This document shows, in pieces, positions 27,123 to 37,097 of a DNA stretch of 64,000 nucleotides (position 1 is its first letter; each line of letters starts with the position of its first letter). The DNA comes from Jeotgalibacillus sp. ET6. Its GTDB lineage: Bacteria; Bacillota; Bacilli; Bacillales; Jeotgalibacillaceae. The position numbers and the translations under genes are program-made. Where the stretch lies: the NCBI RefSeq assembly GCF_029667115.1, contig NZ_JARUIU010000012.1:1-64000 (forward strand). The letters are read 5' to 3'. Below the pieces are notes generated by a model that ran no database searches, was not told the DNA's origin, and worked only from the letters and a program-made list of their open reading frames with translations.

Positions 27123-28031
27123 CTACCGTACCTTTACATCCGCCAGGATTTTTTTCAACTGTTTCTTTTTGTCCGCAGACAGTTTTCCAGATGGGGGTAA
27201 GACAGCCGTGGAGATTTCCAAGCCGCACTCTGCGATTGCTTCCTTTATAACATTTATAAACGGTGAATCTAACTTATAGATCACAGGCAAATAAGTTAGT
27301 TGTTCATTTAATTCCAAAACTCTTGTATAATCTTCGTTTCTAAAACTTCGGTAAAGATCGATGGACAACTCTGGAGCAAAATTCCCGGTTGCTGCAATGA
27401 TTCCATCTCCGCCAAGACAGAGCGTATTTAAAAACAAATCTTCAAAACCACATAAAACGCTAAAATCAGGCTTATATCCTTTAACTGTTTGAATGACTTC
27501 TCTTATATGATTTATATTGTCAACTGTCTCTTTAATCCCCACAATTGAGTCATGTTCTTTTACAAGCTTTAAAATAAATTCAGCTGAAAGATCCTGTCCC
27601 GTTAACGCCGGAAAATTATAAAGCAGTACGGGCAGTTCAGCCGCCTTTGCAATCCGGCTGTAGTGTTGATATAAGTTTTCTTCTGAAAGCTTCATATAAA
27701 AAGGATTGATCACAACCACACCATCTGCTCCGATTCTTTTAGCGTGTTCATTGAGCTCCAGAACATCCCTTGTGCTTGTAGAGCCAGTCCCGATCAGAAC
27801 CGGCACACGTCCATTTACCTCTTTAACCGCATATTCAGCCACCAGCTTTCGCTCTTCAACGGTAAGCTGGCTAAATTCTCCTCCAGTTCCGAGAAAAAAT
27901 AACCCATCTACACCTCTTGTAATGAGGTTATGAATTAATTTACCCATTCCTTCTGCATCAAACGTTCCATTTTCTTTAAATATAGTAGATACAGGCGGAA
28001 TAACCCCTTCAAACTTCTTTGATGTACTCAT
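27123..28031 (-). CDS. DapA-family aldolase, probable 2-keto-3-deoxy-D-pentonate aldolase (YagE-like)
   Basis: A 302-residue (beta/alpha)8 barrel with AAAGGAG before the ATG. The Schiff-base lysine is K167 in GIKETVDNINH and the catalytic tyrosine is Y138 in PVLLYNFPALTG; the N-terminus has FLGTGGEFSQLTVEER. Dihydrodipicolinate synthase itself is usually shorter in its loops and linked to lysine genes. Here the gene follows a YjhG/YagF-type dehydratase by 117 bp in the same operon, which points to cleavage of 2-keto-3-deoxy-D-xylonate to pyruvate and glycolaldehyde. That assignment rests on context; an aldolase for other keto-deoxy sugar acids is possible. Confidence 0.8.
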   Translation of the reverse strand: MSTSKKFEGVIPPVSTIFKENGTFDAEGMGKLIHNLITRGVDGLFFLGTGGEFSQLTVEERKLVAEYAVKEVNGRVPVLIGTGSTSTRDVLELNEHAKRIGADGVVVINPFYMKLSEENLYQHYSRIAKAAELPVLLYNFPALTGQDLSAEFILKLVKEHDSIVGIKETVDNINHIREVIQTVKGYKPDFSVLCGFEDLFLNTLCLGGDGIIAATGNFAPELSIDLYRSFRNEDYTRVLELNEQLTYLPVIYKLDSPFINVIKEAIAECGLEISTAVLPPSGKLSADKKKQLKKILADVKVR

Positions 28032-28148
28032 TTTTTCACTCCTTTATTCTCTTGTACTTGTTCAGCAGGAAATATACGAAAACCTGGCTGATTACTTTGG
28101 GCGAATTACGTAGCATTTTTCTTTCGTTCAGGCAGCCAAGTCACAAGT

Positions 28149-30134
28149 TTACCTTTGAGTGGCACCTTTCTCATTTGAATATTTTTTCCCTATTTCGAGC
28201 AGTTCAATGATCCTGTCCACGTCGTAAATACTTCCTCTCCACGTGCCTCCGCTAGCTGCCTGAAGAGCTGCCCAAAGCCTTGTGTCATCCGGAAGGTCAG
28301 GGTTTTCTTTAAGATCAGGATGAAGAGAACGAGCTTCAAGCAGCTCCATGCTTCGTATCGGCCCATGTTCGTCTCCGTCAGTCCCTACGATGTTTATAGT
28401 TGCATTTAATTGTTCGCAGTCGATTTTCACTTCAATAATATCACCATCTCGAAGTTTGCCAATCGGGCCGCCTGCCAGTGCTTCCTGCCCAATATGGCCG
28501 ATACATGCACCGGTAGATACACCTGAAAATCTTCCATCGGTTAATAGCGTTACGTGCTTTCCATAGGATAAGTGCTTTAAAGCAGAAGTAACCTGGTATG
28601 TCTCTTCCATACCAGTCCCAGATGGACCGCAGCCTATCAAGGCGATGATATCTTTTGCAATAATTTCTTTCTTTTTTATTGCTTGAATCACTGCTTTTTC
28701 GGATGTAAATACTTTTACGGATCCTTTATGATAGTAAATTCCATTGCTATCCAGCATTGCGCGGTCGATTGAAGTCGATTTAACAATGGCGCCTTCCGGG
28801 GCGATATTTCCCGTTGGAAATGTAATAGTTGATGTCATGCCTGCAGAGTGAGCTTGCTGCGGGCTCATAATAACATCAGCGGGATCGATCCCATCCTGTT
28901 TTAAACGCTCGCGGACGTGGTGACGCCTTTCTGAAGTTTCCCACCAATTCAGCACATCTCCCAATCTTTCTCCGGATATCGTTAAAACATCTTCTTCCAG
29001 TAATCCCATCTCTCTTAAATGAAGCATCACTTCAGGCACGCCTCCTGCTAAAAACACCCGGACTGTCGGATGGTCTATTGGACCATTGGGCAGCGCGCTT
29101 ACCAGCCGGGGAACACTTTGATTGATTTTTTCCCAATCGTGAATGTCAGGGATGCTGCATCCTGCTGCGTGAGCAATGGCGGGAATATGAAGCAATAGAT
29201 TGGTAGATCCGCCAAATGCTGCATGAACGGTCATCGCATTGCGTATGGCTGCATCGGTGATAATATCCTTCATCTTGATCCCGCTTGTGATAGCATTCAG
29301 TACAGCCCTAGATGACTGATGAGCCATTTCCTTCCATATGGGTTGACCTGAAGGGGCTAAAGCTGCGTGAGGTACCGTTATGCCAAGGGCTTCTGCAACG
29401 ACTTGAGCGCTTGCTGCAGTCCCAAGAAATTGGCACCCTCCTCCAGGAGTGGCACAGGCTCTGCATCCTAACTCAGCTGCCTCTCTTAACGACAGCTCTC
29501 CATTGGTGAATCTTGCGCCAATGGTTTGAATTTTCCCTGCGTCCTCGCCTGTTTCAGGAGGAAGTGTTACTCCGCCAGGGACGATGATGGCAGGTAATTC
29601 GTGCATCGCTGCAAGTGACATGATCATTGCTGGGAGCCCCTTGTCACATGTAGCGACTCCCATTACAGCTTTTCGGGTAGGCAAAGAGCGGATCAGGCGG
29701 CGCATAACGACAGAAGCATCATTTCGATAGGGAAGGGAGTCAAACATCCCCTTTGTGCCCTGAGATCTCCCGTCACATGGATCACTGACAAAACCTGCAA
29801 AAGGGATATTGCCTAGTTTGCTAACTTCATGTGCAGCAGCCTTCATTAGAAGATCTACTTCCCAATGACCGGAGTGATAGCCAAGAGCAATAGGTGATCC
29901 ATCTTCATTTTTAATGCCTCCCTGGGTGCCTAAAATCAGTACTTCCTGACCTGTTAATTTGTCGGGAGACCATCCCATCCCTACATTTTGTGTAAGACCG
30001 AATAAATCACCGCTTGCCCAATTTTCAAGCATAAAAGAAGTTAATGGCAACGCGCCTTCCGGACCGGCAGCACTTGTTTTAAGTTCCTCAAATACTTCTT
30101 TAGGATCATTCATCAGTTTATCCAGTTTATTCAT
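28149..30134 (-). CDS. IlvD/Edd-superfamily dehydratase, probable D-xylonate dehydratase (YjhG/YagF-like)
   Basis: A 661-residue protein, the size of the YjhG/YagF branch (about 655) and longer than dihydroxyacid dehydratase (about 560). Iron-sulfur ligands are expected at C120 ([13 protein letters not shown]), C163 ([10 protein letters not shown]) and the [11 protein letters not shown] group (224-234). GRFSG near residue 530 and HTGHIGQEA-like [11 protein letters not shown] are family blocks. The reaction would be D-xylonate to 2-keto-3-deoxy-D-xylonate. It lies between the GH120 xylosidase and the aldolase in one operon, which supports a pentonate substrate. A cre-like site precedes it. Confidence 0.85.
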   Translation of the reverse strand: MNKLDKLMNDPKEVFEELKTSAAGPEGALPLTSFMLENWASGDLFGLTQNVGMGWSPDKLTGQEVLILGTQGGIKNEDGSPIALGYHSGHWEVDLLMKAAAHEVSKLGNIPFAGFVSDPCDGRSQGTKGMFDSLPYRNDASVVMRRLIRSLPTRKAVMGVATCDKGLPAMIMSLAAMHELPAIIVPGGVTLPPETGEDAGKIQTIGARFTNGELSLREAAELGCRACATPGGGCQFLGTAASAQVVAEALGITVPHAALAPSGQPIWKEMAHQSSRAVLNAITSGIKMKDIITDAAIRNAMTVHAAFGGSTNLLLHIPAIAHAAGCSIPDIHDWEKINQSVPRLVSALPNGPIDHPTVRVFLAGGVPEVMLHLREMGLLEEDVLTISGERLGDVLNWWETSERRHHVRERLKQDGIDPADVIMSPQQAHSAGMTSTITFPTGNIAPEGAIVKSTSIDRAMLDSNGIYYHKGSVKVFTSEKAVIQAIKKKEIIAKDIIALIGCGPSGTGMEETYQVTSALKHLSYGKHVTLLTDGRFSGVSTGACIGHIGQEALAGGPIGKLRDGDIIEVKIDCEQLNATINIVGTDGDEHGPIRSMELLEARSLHPDLKENPDLPDDTRLWAALQAASGGTWRGSIYDVDRIIELLEIGKKYSNEKGATQR

Positions 30135-30163
30135 ACTTTCCCTCCAGCTTTTCGTCCTTCTAT

Positions 30164-30177
30164 TTAAAACGCTTTCA
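30164..30177 (-). promoter_or_regulatory. cre-like (CcpA) site before the dehydratase gene
   Basis: The minus strand reads TGAAAGCGTTTTAA, one mismatch from the cre consensus TGNAARCGNWWWCA. It lies 30-45 bp ahead of the dehydratase start, inside the operon. Confidence 0.45.
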
Positions 30178-30214
30178 TTTTTTCATAGCCAGACTGTCAA
30201 AATTTTGCAACAAT

Positions 30215-32173
30215 CTATCCCCACACCTTCATTTTATTTATGCCTTGCTGCAGCTGAGCGAAAGGACCTATTGAGCTTTTTTGTGCTCTTTTCTCTCCAA
30301 AATAATCCGTATCCACAACCAGTTCACTGCCATCCGGATTTTCAAAATTCGCTTCTGCTATTCTCACATGTCCCAGGGTTCGTGAATGTTGAATATCACC
30401 AGATAAAGAATCTATTTCTTCCGGCAGTTCTATCGAAATATACACTTCATTACCTTGCTCTTCTATTAATACATTCGGATTGTAATCCTGATTTGTAAGG
30501 TTTTCGTTTTCTCTCTCAAAGCTTGCCGCGCCGTTAAAATAAGCATTATGATTAATATAAACAGGCTGCTCATTGTCTATAAAAATTTCTACATCTCCAG
30601 GTTTTTGGTGAACGTTTTCCATGTATTCCTCAAAAGAAGTGGAATATCCATTGAAATGAGCAGTACCTGAACCAACTGCTGCATCTTCAAAGGAGGTCTC
30701 AGCGTCTTCAACTGGATCATTGCCAACAAAAATATTGTTGTAATAACGGTCATCTCCTCCATGCACAACCGAAAACCCTTTGATTTCTGTACTATGAGGA
30801 ACATGATACGGAGTAGAACGATTTAATACTTTACGCAGAACCATTTTTCCGCAAATAAGATTATTTATATAGGCTCCACCCTGAGCAAAATTGTCCACTG
30901 CGTATGCTGAAGCAAGAATGTTATAGTCTACTGTGTACGGTCCGTGACTGACCTCAATAAATAAATCGCGATTATTAAAGTATAAAAGATTCCTGCTGAT
31001 TCTTGTTCCCTGTGTCTGCCAGTCCATCCAAATTCCGAGTGAACAATTATGAATACGATTGTGATGCAGCTGAACATCAATAGCAGCGTGCAGCTTTATG
31101 CCAGCAATCTCATGACCGTAAAACTCTCTTTTTAACGCGATATTGTAAATATGGTTGTTATATATTTCACTAAACACACAGCCCAGATGACCAACAATCC
31201 CGTTTTGCCCGCAATCATAAATCTCGTTGTTCCTGATGATATGTGAACCGACCTTTTCTTTGCTCCATCCAGCTTTCAAGGCCAGGAAAACGGATTCGAT
31301 TTGATATTGATAGCCTGGTTTATCATTTTTCTTCGACCGATGGTTATCTCCGGTAGACTTTTCTTTTCCAATGCTGATTCCACTGCATTTAGCATCATGG
31401 ATAATATTATCCTCTATGATCCACCCTTTGCTCCAATTAGCTCCCAGCAGGCCTGGCTGGTCGGCAGTTGGCGGAGTCCATGGTGAAGCTGCCTGAGCCA
31501 TTTCAAATCCTTTTACTGTAATGTAATTCATCCCTGTTATTTTAGGGTAGAAACAGCATTTTCTTACGTTTATCTCCACCAGCTCTTCATTCGGATTCGA
31601 ACCATTAAAATTAGCATAAACAATCGTATCCTCTTGGTTTACCTCTGCATACCAGACAAATTTTGTTTCTTCGGGATTATAGGCGGGCACAATCTTTCTT
31701 GTCCAGTTATCCTGCACTTCTGTTCGAATGTCCGCTTTAAATAAATCTTCATATCTTCCCACTTCATAAAAGGATCGGCCATTTAAATAAACATCGCCTA
31801 AATGTTTGGGATACTCTGATTTAAACAGCCAATCTCCGAATACTTCTTCCCGAAATGGATTAAAATCTCCGAACAAATGATTTGGCACACTAGCCTTCCA
31901 TACAGTGCCTTCTGTCTGCTGCCAGTTCTGAATCTCTTCTGAGCCTTTAATCATGACCTTTTCACCTTCTGCAGCCTGATACGTAATTCTGCGAAGATCA
32001 CTTAACCCTGGATGTTTAGGCTTCACCCATTCCCTGTAAACACCTTCATGCACAATAATCGTGTCTTCAGCTGCTGCAACAGATGCTGCCTTGTTGATCG
32101 TTAAAAATGGACGTTCTTTTGATCCTTCATTATTATCCGAACCATTTTTTGCTACATGATACCTAGAGTTCAT
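30215..32173 (-). CDS. GH120 beta-xylosidase (right-handed beta-helix)
   Basis: A 652-residue protein with no signal peptide, so intracellular. It begins with YHVAKNGSDNNEGSKERPF, the usual opening of parallel beta-helix enzymes, and includes HEIAGIKLHAAIDVQLHHNR. From memory it closely follows XylC of Thermoanaerobacterium saccharolyticum, founder of GH120. The catalytic pair there is Asp382/Glu405; here the equivalent residues are D384 in IWMDWQTQGTR and E407 in DLFIEVSHGPY, the same spacing. It would release xylose from xylooligosaccharides. Generic annotation may call it a pectate-lyase-like protein. First gene of an operon with the dehydratase and aldolase, behind AAAGGAGG. Confidence 0.88.
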   Translation of the reverse strand: MNSRYHVAKNGSDNNEGSKERPFLTINKAASVAAAEDTIIVHEGVYREWVKPKHPGLSDLRRITYQAAEGEKVMIKGSEEIQNWQQTEGTVWKASVPNHLFGDFNPFREEVFGDWLFKSEYPKHLGDVYLNGRSFYEVGRYEDLFKADIRTEVQDNWTRKIVPAYNPEETKFVWYAEVNQEDTIVYANFNGSNPNEELVEINVRKCCFYPKITGMNYITVKGFEMAQAASPWTPPTADQPGLLGANWSKGWIIEDNIIHDAKCSGISIGKEKSTGDNHRSKKNDKPGYQYQIESVFLALKAGWSKEKVGSHIIRNNEIYDCGQNGIVGHLGCVFSEIYNNHIYNIALKREFYGHEIAGIKLHAAIDVQLHHNRIHNCSLGIWMDWQTQGTRISRNLLYFNNRDLFIEVSHGPYTVDYNILASAYAVDNFAQGGAYINNLICGKMVLRKVLNRSTPYHVPHSTEIKGFSVVHGGDDRYYNNIFVGNDPVEDAETSFEDAAVGSGTAHFNGYSTSFEEYMENVHQKPGDVEIFIDNEQPVYINHNAYFNGAASFERENENLTNQDYNPNVLIEEQGNEVYISIELPEEIDSLSGDIQHSRTLGHVRIAEANFENPDGSELVVDTDYFGEKRAQKSSIGPFAQLQQGINKMKVWG

Positions 32174-32289
32174 ATTAGATCCTCCTTTAATTTAACTACC
32201 CAAATTATAGTAATGACCCTGTGATATCTCTAGGCAACATATTGTATAATATAAGACATTATTAGTGTTTATTTGAGGAGGAAGGAATA

Positions 32290-33066
32290 ATGGCTTTTTT
32301 TGAACGGCACGGAATTGAAGAAAAAGAGGCTTTCTTTTTCTTTACACGGGACAATCCAAGCTTTCCCCTTCACTTTCACCGGGCATATGAAGTAATTATC
32401 GTGAATGAAGGAGAATTATGCCTGACGATCGACCACAAAGAATACAGATTACACCCTGCTGATACGGCGCTCATTTTTCCCAATCAAATGCATGAATTTA
32501 CAACCATCCAAGAGTCGAACATCACGATTGTGATCTTTTCCCCTGAACTTATCGGTGATTTTTGGGCAGAGTATAAAGAATTTGTCCCTGAAAATAATGT
32601 GTTTTCTCTCCATACGAAACCTGATTGGCAGAAGCTGTCTTCTATTTATAATCAAAAAAGTTTTCTTTACAGTCTGTGTGGTTCTTTAATAGAAGAAACT
32701 GCGTTCATAACAGCAGACCATTCCTCAAAAACAAAAGTGTTATATAGAATTCTTCTTTTTATCGATAAAAATTTCATGAATGACTGCTCATTGAAGACCG
32801 TTTCCACAGAATTGAACTATGATTACGCTTATTTATCCAAGCTGTTTTTGCACATGACAAAAATGACATTCAGTCAGTACCTCAGTCATTACCGAATCTC
32901 CCACGCATGTTACTTATTAAAAAACAGTCAGCAATCCATAAATGAAATTGCCGAGAACTGCGGTTACACGAATTTAAAAACGTTTCATCGCAACTTTTAT
33001 AACATCAATCGAAATTCCCCTACTGCCTATAGAAAGACAGGAGATCGAACAGCTGCTGTTCTTTAA
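32290..33066 (+). CDS. AraC-family regulator, divergent from the GH120 operon
   Basis: A 258-residue protein behind GAGGAGGAAGG. The N-terminal 120 residues form a cupin sensor (FPLHFHRAYEVIIVNEGELC, FPNQMHEF). The C-terminal 100 residues hold two HTH motifs: SLKTVSTELNYDYAYLSKLF and INEIAENCGYTNLKTFHRNF. The 116 bp between it and the GH120 gene must hold both promoters; TATAAT at 32245-32250 fits this gene. It most likely activates the xylosidase-dehydratase-aldolase operon in response to a pentose or pentonate. Confidence 0.87.
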   Translation: MAFFERHGIEEKEAFFFFTRDNPSFPLHFHRAYEVIIVNEGELCLTIDHKEYRLHPADTALIFPNQMHEFTTIQESNITIVIFSPELIGDFWAEYKEFVPENNVFSLHTKPDWQKLSSIYNQKSFLYSLCGSLIEETAFITADHSSKTKVLYRILLFIDKNFMNDCSLKTVSTELNYDYAYLSKLFLHMTKMTFSQYLSHYRISHACYLLKNSQQSINEIAENCGYTNLKTFHRNFYNINRNSPTAYRKTGDRTAAVL

Positions 33067-33215
33067 AGATTGGAGAAGTATAAATCAGCAGGAACAACCA
33101 ATAAATACGATAATTGCTAGCTACATTAAAAGCTTTTTTCCATTTTCATACTATCTTAAATATAATGGTATACTTAAACGAAAATATTTCTATTGAACGG
33201 ATGGAGTGTTCATGA

Positions 33216-34343
33216 GTGATTGAAACGAAATATGGCATGGTTAAAAATTGGATTAAATCAAAAATAACAGATGGTACGTTTGTTCCAAATCAAAAAATCC
33301 ATTCCGAAAGTGAATTAATGCAAAAGTTTAATGTAAGCAGACATACGGTCAGAGTTGCTCTTGGAGAACTGGTAAGTACAGGGTGGCTATATAAAGAACA
33401 AGGAGCAGGTACGTATGTAGCTCAACGTTCAGAAAATAAGATGCTGGCTGAAGGCAGATCAATTTCTACAAAAAGCATTGCGATTATTGTCACCTATATA
33501 TCAGATTACATTTTCCCTTCTATTATTCGTGGAGCTGAGAGTGTACTAAGAGAGGCTGGCATTCAAGTAAGTCTCTTCAGCACAAATAATGATCATGACC
33601 ATGAAAGAAAGATTTTAGAAACCATCATTGCACAAAAATTTGATGGTGTAATTGTCGAGCCTACTAAAAGTGCCATAGCGAATCCAAATATCAATTATTA
33701 CTTAAAATTAGAAGCGCTGAACATTCATTATGTCATGATCAATGCAGCATACGATGAGCTGGAGCCTGTAAGTGTCGTTCTGGATGATGAAAAAGGCGGA
33801 TATCTCCAAGCCGAACATTTAATTCATTTAGGTCATACGAATATTCTGGGCTTTTTTAAAAATGATGATCTTCAGGGACTCAAACGAATGAAAGGGTATA
33901 TTAAGGCTCACCGTGATAATGGCGTCCCTATAAATCCTAAGAATATCGTTACATACACGACTAGTGAAATATTCAGCAAGCCCGTTGATCGTTTAAGAAA
34001 CCTGTTAACAGAACCAGTCAGCCTGGCTACCGGAATCATTTGTTACAATGATGAACTTGCCATGAGACTGCTGGAATGTCTGAGACAAAAAAAGCTATGC
34101 GTTCCAGATGACATCTCAATCATCGGGTTTGATGATTCATTTTTTACGGATGTATCTGAGGTGAAATTAACGAGCATTCGGCATCCTAAAAGTGAACTTG
34201 GTGAAATGGCAGCAAAAAAAATCATCGATCTTACCAATAGCAGCAAGACATCCTATGGCAAAGAAGAAAATCAGGATTCTTATGTTTTCAAGGCGTCAAT
34301 TGTCCATCGGAACTCAACAGCTGACATCAGGAAAAAAGATTGA
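33216..34343 (+). CDS. araR: AraR-like arabinose repressor (GntR head, LacI-type sensor)
   Basis: A 375-residue protein starting at GTG. Residues 1-70 are a GntR winged helix (FNVSRHTVRVALGELVSTGW, EQGAGTYVAQRS). Residues 85-370 are a LacI/periplasmic-type sensor with VTYISDYIFPSIIRGAES, KFDGVIVEPTKSA and VKLTSIRHPKSELGEMAAKK. These blocks match B. subtilis AraR, which binds L-arabinose and releases operators of arabinose and arabinan genes. TATAAT at 33161-33166 with a weak -35 (TTCCAT, 17 bp) is a likely promoter. The AraNPQ-type operon with a palindromic operator follows 170 bp downstream. Confidence 0.9.
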   Translation: MIETKYGMVKNWIKSKITDGTFVPNQKIHSESELMQKFNVSRHTVRVALGELVSTGWLYKEQGAGTYVAQRSENKMLAEGRSISTKSIAIIVTYISDYIFPSIIRGAESVLREAGIQVSLFSTNNDHDHERKILETIIAQKFDGVIVEPTKSAIANPNINYYLKLEALNIHYVMINAAYDELEPVSVVLDDEKGGYLQAEHLIHLGHTNILGFFKNDDLQGLKRMKGYIKAHRDNGVPINPKNIVTYTTSEIFSKPVDRLRNLLTEPVSLATGIICYNDELAMRLLECLRQKKLCVPDDISIIGFDDSFFTDVSEVKLTSIRHPKSELGEMAAKKIIDLTNSSKTSYGKEENQDSYVFKASIVHRNSTADIRKKD

Positions 34344-34516
34344 GAACGGCTTTCCCGCTTCCAAGTTGCACACCTTTGAAAAATTAAACAAGTTCAGACT
34401 TCTTATCCCCCGCCTCCCTAATAAAAACAGCTGCCAAATCCCATTAACTTATACGGACAACCAATTGTTTTAACCTATAATTCTATCAATAACTGTCTGA
34501 AAATTCTTTAATGTTA

Positions 34517-34571
34517 TTGACATATACGTATATGTTTCCTATACTTATTTTAAGTAATGGATGCGCTTTCA
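34517..34571 (+). promoter_or_regulatory. Promoter, AraR-type operator and cre-like site of the araNPQ operon
   Basis: TTGACA (34517-34522) and TATACT (34540-34545) are 17 bp apart. A perfect 16 bp palindrome ACATATACGTATATGT (34520-34535) overlaps the -35 and spacer, the shape of an AraR operator (ACGTAT core). At 34558-34571 the minus strand reads TGAAAGCGCATCCA, a one-mismatch cre site just after the start point. So the operon should be repressed by AraR without arabinose and by CcpA with glucose. The rest of the 350 bp gap between araR and this operon shows no gene. Confidence 0.8.
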
Positions 34572-34695
34572 ATTTTTATACCTGAAAATTAGATTAAAGG
34601 GGGGCAATTTATCAGATTATATTTCCTGGGGTTTTAACACATTGACTACTTAGTTTGTTGATTAGACAAATAAAATAAAAAGGTGGGTTTTTAGA

Positions 34696-36042
34696 ATGAA
34701 TAAAAAAAGTTTTAAGGCTTTTAGTCCGCTTCTTCTCTCCTCAATACTAGTATTGTCAGCATGCGGAGGAGACGATTCATCCAGTACGAATTCTGACGAT
34801 GTGCAGACAGCTGGCTCTGACATTGAAGATGCAACAGAATTATCCTTCTGGACCTTTGCAGGAACACATGCAACCTTCTATGCAAACGCAGCTGAAAGAT
34901 GGAATGAGGAAAATCCAGATAACCCAATACAATTAACAGTTGAAAATTATCCTTTTGATCAGATGCACAATAATTTATTAATGGCTTTACAATCAGGGTC
35001 AGGCGCACCGGATTTAGCTGATATCGAACTGGCTAAATTCCCTAACTTTTTACAGGGCGATGTGCAATTAGAGCCGCTTAATGACTTAATTGAACCTGAG
35101 TTAGATAGTTTCATGCAGGAAAGGCTCGATATTTATGCGAAAGATGGTAATTACTACGGTGCTCCAACACACTTGGGTGCATCAGTTGTTTATTACAATA
35201 CGGAAATCATGGATGAAGCAGGCGTGGACATTGACACAATTGAAACCTGGGATGATTATGTTGAAGCTGGACAGGCTGTAGTAGAGGCTACAGGAAAACC
35301 GATGACAACGATTCCTGGAAACTGGTATGGAATCTGGCCTTTTGTTGCTCAAAAGGGATCTGATTTCTTTGATGAAAATGGAGAATTAACTTTAGATAAT
35401 GAGGAAAATATTGAAACGCTTGAATTTATCAATGACCTGGTACACGAACATGAAATCGCAGAAATGGCTCCAGGCGGACAATATCATGCTGAAGAATTTT
35501 ACGGCTTCATGAACGATGGCGGCCAGGCCTCCATTGTCATTCCAATGTACTACATGAAAGATTTTACGACCTATATGCCCGATCTAAAGGGGAAAATTCA
35601 GATACGGCCTATGCCGACATGGTCTGATTCAGATTACCAATCTGTAACGATGGGCGGAACGGGTACCGCTGTGACCAGCCAATCGGAAAATGTTGAGTTG
35701 GCAAAAGAATTCTTGTATTTTGCAAAGCTATCGAAAGAAGGAAATATCCAGTTATGGAGAGAGCTTGGATTTGATCCGCCACGCTTTGATGTATGGGAAG
35801 ATGAAGCAATGCGTGAAGAGAATGTATACTACGAATATTTCCATGATGATATTTTTGATATCCTCTCAGAAATTAAAGATAACGTAGCGGGAATCCAATT
35901 GTCTGAATTCACACCGGATGTTTTGACGGAGATTGATTCTAACGTTATGCACAATGTGCTGACGGAACAGTCACACACACCTGAAGAAGCACTAAAAGAA
36001 TCAGCAGATACTGTAAGACAGAAAATGGAAAGTGCTAACTAA
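34696..36042 (+). CDS. araN: Sugar ABC transporter substrate-binding lipoprotein (AraN-like)
   Basis: A 448-residue lipoprotein: signal segment PLLLSSILVLSAC with the lipidated cysteine at position 23, then a serine/aspartate-rich linker. The mature part is a family 1 solute-binding fold (ELSFWTFAGTHATFYANAAE, GAPDLADIELAKFPNF). It should capture arabino- or xylo-oligosaccharides at the cell surface and deliver them to the two permeases encoded next. In B. subtilis AraN binds arabinooligosaccharides. No ATPase gene is present; a shared MsmX-type ATPase elsewhere is expected. Confidence 0.85.
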   Translation: MNKKSFKAFSPLLLSSILVLSACGGDDSSSTNSDDVQTAGSDIEDATELSFWTFAGTHATFYANAAERWNEENPDNPIQLTVENYPFDQMHNNLLMALQSGSGAPDLADIELAKFPNFLQGDVQLEPLNDLIEPELDSFMQERLDIYAKDGNYYGAPTHLGASVVYYNTEIMDEAGVDIDTIETWDDYVEAGQAVVEATGKPMTTIPGNWYGIWPFVAQKGSDFFDENGELTLDNEENIETLEFINDLVHEHEIAEMAPGGQYHAEEFYGFMNDGGQASIVIPMYYMKDFTTYMPDLKGKIQIRPMPTWSDSDYQSVTMGGTGTAVTSQSENVELAKEFLYFAKLSKEGNIQLWRELGFDPPRFDVWEDEAMREENVYYEYFHDDIFDILSEIKDNVAGIQLSEFTPDVLTEIDSNVMHNVLTEQSHTPEEALKESADTVRQKMESAN

Positions 36043-36118
36043 ACATGAGGCAGCGTGGGCAGTTTAGCAGTTTAGCAGCTGCCCAGCTACCTAATCTTAT
36101 AAAGTAAGTAGGGATAAA

Positions 36119-37096
36119 ATGTCTGGGTTAAATATTAAAAATAGTGAATATGTACATGAGACTCCAAATCAGAACCCTCCCCCTTCTGGCCGAAAGAAAA
36201 AAAATAACAGTCTCTTACGATTATTAAATTCTAAAAAAGTTGCACCGTACATTTTTGTTTTTCCATTTATTCTTTCCTTTTCAATTCTTACACTATATCC
36301 GACGATTCAAGCTTTTATTATGAGCTTTCAAAGAATTTTACCTGGTCAGGTTGAATTCATAGGCTTACAGAATTACGAAAGAATTTTCAATCAAACCTTT
36401 TATAAAGCGTTAGCTAACTCAACTATGTTTATGCTTCTAACCGTCATCATTTTAGTCACGATACCTATTATTCTGGCAATCTTGCTGGATTCAAATTTAG
36501 TAAAGTCCAAAACGTTTTTCCGTTCTGCCCTATTTATACCAGCCCTAACCTCAATCGTAGTTGCTGGTGTCATTTTCAGACTGGTTTTCTCAGAATCTGA
36601 TCAGGCGATTGCCAATCAAATAATCGGCTTTTTTGGTTTTGATCCGGTCAGATGGCAATTTACTGCATGGTCTGGAATGTTCTTAATGGTCGGGATGGCT
36701 GCCTGGAGATGGATGGGAGTTAACGTATTATACTTTCTTGCAGGGCTGCAAAGCATCCCTAAAGAATTATACGAATCTGCGGAAATGGATGGAGCAAATC
36801 TATTCCATAAGTTTAGACATGTCACATTGCCCTTTCTTCAGCCCATCATCATTTTCGTCACAACCATCAGTATCATTGGCGGTTTCCGGGTGTTTGAAGA
36901 AAGTTATGTAATTTGGCAGGGTAATTCCCCGGGGAATATTGGATTAACTCTTGTTGGATTATTGTATCAGGAAGGGATTCAACAAAATGATATGGGGTTT
37001 GGTGCTGCCATTGGAGTCGTACTTCTCATTCTGATCTTTTTTGTCAGTATGATCTACCTGCTCGTTACGGGTGCATTTAAAAGAGGTGATGAGTAA
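36119..37096 (+). CDS. araP: Sugar ABC transporter permease (AraP-like, MalF type)
   Basis: A 325-residue inner membrane protein with a polar N-terminal tail of about 45 residues and six membrane segments. The EAA loop that docks the ATPase is visible as LYESAEMDGANLFHKFRHVT followed by LPFL. It pairs with the next gene, whose ATG begins one base after this stop, to form the pore of the oligosaccharide importer. Confidence 0.88.
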   Translation: MSGLNIKNSEYVHETPNQNPPPSGRKKKNNSLLRLLNSKKVAPYIFVFPFILSFSILTLYPTIQAFIMSFQRILPGQVEFIGLQNYERIFNQTFYKALANSTMFMLLTVIILVTIPIILAILLDSNLVKSKTFFRSALFIPALTSIVVAGVIFRLVFSESDQAIANQIIGFFGFDPVRWQFTAWSGMFLMVGMAAWRWMGVNVLYFLAGLQSIPKELYESAEMDGANLFHKFRHVTLPFLQPIIIFVTTISIIGGFRVFEESYVIWQGNSPGNIGLTLVGLLYQEGIQQNDMGFGAAIGVVLLILIFFVSMIYLLVTGAFKRGDE

Positions 37097-37097
37097 T

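Noticed and set aside
27123-28031. Lysine-pathway dihydrodipicolinate synthase (dapA)
   Set aside because: It is in an operon with a sugar-acid dehydratase and no lysine gene is near; the DapA superfamily contains many sugar-acid aldolases.
30215-32173. Pectate lyase or alginate lyase reading of the beta-helix protein
   Set aside because: There is no signal peptide, the neighbours are xylose/xylonate genes, and the GH120 catalytic pair is present with the right spacing.
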